Part shown: positions 62,592 through 64,000 of the stretch, in pieces
Layout of the letters: every line of letters starts with the position of its first letter
Position numbering within the stretch: position 1 is the first letter of the stretch
Source: Stutzerimonas stutzeri
GTDB lineage: Bacteria > Pseudomonadota > Gammaproteobacteria > Pseudomonadales > Pseudomonadaceae
Assembly (NCBI RefSeq): GCF_024451105.1
Contig: NZ_JANGEY010000001.1
Span: 496,001 to 560,000 of the forward strand
Reading direction: 5' to 3'
Length of the DNA: 64,000 nucleotides
The notes under the pieces: model-generated
Databases searched by the model: none
Told to the model about the DNA's origin: nothing
The model's input: the letters and a program-made list of their open reading frames with translations, nothing else
Made by a program: the position numbers and the translations under genes

Positions 62592-64000
62592 GTGACCCTA
62601 CCCATCCTGCGCCTCGCCCTGCCCTCGCCGCTGCGTCGGTTGTTCGACTACCGCGCGCCGCCGGGCTGCGACCCGGCCCTGCTGGTGCCCGGCGTGCGTC
62701 TGCGCGTGCCGTTCGGCCGCCGCGAGCTGGTCGGCGTACTGGTGGAGAAGGTCGCCCGCAGCGAGGTGCCGGAGGAGCGCCTGCGGGAGGCCACGGCGCT
62801 GCTCGACCGCCGAGCGGTGCTGCCGCCAGCGCTGCTCGAGCTGTGCCGCTGGACCGCCAGCTACTACCAGCACAGCCTCGGCGATACCTTCAGCTGGGCG
62901 CTGCCCAACCTGCTGCGTCAGGGCGAATCGGCCGAGCGCGGCGAGGAGCGCATCTGGCAGGCCGCGGCCGGGGCCTGCCTCGACGACCCGCGCCTCAAGC
63001 GCGCGCCGCGCCAACGCCAGGCACTGGCCACCCTGGCCCAGCATCCACACGGCATCAACCAGAACCTGCTGGAGCAGTTCCAGCTGTCGCGCGACAGCCT
63101 CAAGCTGCTGCACGACAAGGGCCTGGTCGAGGTGACCCGCCGCCGCCCGAGCCTCCCCGAACACCACGGCGCCTGGCTGCTGCAGCCGGAGCTGCCGCTC
63201 AACGCCGAGCAGCGCAGCGCCCTTGAGGCGGTGCGCGCAGGCTTCGGGCGCTTCCATCCCTGCCTGCTGGCCGGGGTCACCGGCAGCGGCAAGACCGAGG
63301 TCTACCTGCAACTGATCCGCGAGACCCTCGAGGCCGGCCGGCAGGCGCTGGTGCTGATCCCGGAGATCAACCTCGGCCCGCAGACCCTCGAGCGCTTCGC
63401 CCGCCGCTTCAACGCGCGCATCGCCCTGCTGCACTCGGGACTCACCGACCGCGAGCGCCTGGAGGCCTGGCAGGCGGCCCGCGAGGGCCACGCGCAGATC
63501 GTCATCGGCACCCGCTCGGCACTGTTCACCCCGCTCAAGGCGCCAGGGCTGATCATCGTCGACGAAGAGCACGACGCCTCCTATAAACAGCAGGAAGGCC
63601 TGCGTTACCACGCCCGCGACCTGGCAGTGATGCGCGCGCGCCTGGAGCGCGTGCCGCTGCTGCTCGGTTCGGCCACCCCGTCGCTGGAGAGCCTGCACAA
63701 CGCCGAGCAGGGTCGCTACGCCCTGCTGCGCCTGACCCAGCGCGCCGGCGGCGCGCAGCAGCCGCGCTTCGAGTGCCTCGACGTGCGCAGCCGGCCGCTG
63801 GACAGCGGCCTCTCGCCGCCGCTGCAGCGGCTGATCGGCGAGACCCTGGCCGCCGGCCAGCAGGTGCTGGTGTTCCTCAACCGCCGCGGCTTCGCCCCCA
63901 CCCTGCTGTGCCACGACTGCGGCTGGATGGCCAAGTGCCCGCGCTGCGACGCGCGCCTGACCGTCCACCAGCGCTCCGGCGAGCTGCGCTGCCACCACTG
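62592..64000 (+). CDS. priA: Primosomal helicase PriA, N-terminal 469 residues
   Basis: PriA reloads the replisome at collapsed forks. The gene runs off the right edge. The start is GTG at 62592 ([21 protein letters not shown]), with GGAG seven bases upstream. The 3'-DNA-binding and winged-helix domains occupy about 1-200. Walker [13 protein letters not shown] follows near residue 227, and the DEEH box is [23 protein letters not shown] near 322. The start of the zinc region is [31 protein letters not shown] near 440. About 270 residues should lie beyond the window. Confidence 0.95.
   Translation, partial: [469 protein letters not shown]

Overview
The window is a GC-rich chromosomal segment of a Pseudomonas-type gammaproteobacterium (Pseudomonadaceae). 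The evidence is the gene set and its order. The run waaF-waaC-waaG-waaP-three kinase-like genes-carbamoyltransferase, ilvE, glnE, aceEF, msrA, an antiporter, a large MscS-type channel, selO, an O-acetylhomoserine sulfhydrylase, a Usp protein, a ParA-like ATPase, hemE, gltDB, a DamX-like protein, aroBK, pilQPONM, ponA, maeB, a nuclease, rpmE and priA follows the Pseudomonas aeruginosa PAO1 PA5005-PA5050 region as I remember it. I saw no tRNA, rRNA, CRISPR array, transposase or prophage gene. No gap between genes exceeds 300 bases.

Positions 1-6450 (minus strand) hold a surface-glycan cluster that is visibly less GC-rich than the rest. It contains pseB, pseC, pseF and pseG for pseudaminic-acid-type sugar synthesis, a left-handed-beta-helix acyltransferase, a TagB-like glycerophosphotransferase and two genes I do not recognise. 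One of those runs off the left edge. The genes overlap by a few bases and look like one operon. Positions 6460-15286 (minus strand) are the LPS inner-core locus: heptosyltransferases WaaF and WaaC, glucosyltransferase WaaG, heptose kinase WaaP, three further kinase-fold proteins and a carbamoyltransferase. ilvE and glnE follow on the same strand.

glnE and aceEF diverge at about 19.4-19.6 kb. That gap holds a sigma70-like promoter covered by a perfect TGTAGT-N3-ACTACA palindrome, with a second, degraded copy 52 bases upstream. From 24.7 to 38.1 kb lie mostly plus-strand genes for redox, ion and osmotic functions: msrA, antiporter nhaP2, MscK-like channel, selO, SLC13 permease, metY, trxC and a tandem Usp protein. 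rlmJ and an unknown exported protein lie on the minus strand. The SLC13 permease and metY sit together and suggest a sulfur-acquisition pair. A lone ParA-like ATPase and a divergent LysR/MFS pair follow.

From 41.3 to 57.3 kb every gene is on the minus strand: pilMNOPQ (type IV pilus alignment complex and secretin), aroK-aroB (shikimate pathway), a DamX-like SPOR protein, gltB-gltD (glutamate synthase) and hemE. ponA (PBP1A) diverges from pilM and converges with maeB. A secreted nuclease, rpmE and the start of priA close the window.

Several gaps hold palindromic extragenic repeats of REP type, most beginning or ending in GTAGGG. Six strong stem-loop terminators are visible. One of them, behind rpmE, lies inside the signal-peptide coding sequence of the downstream nuclease gene.
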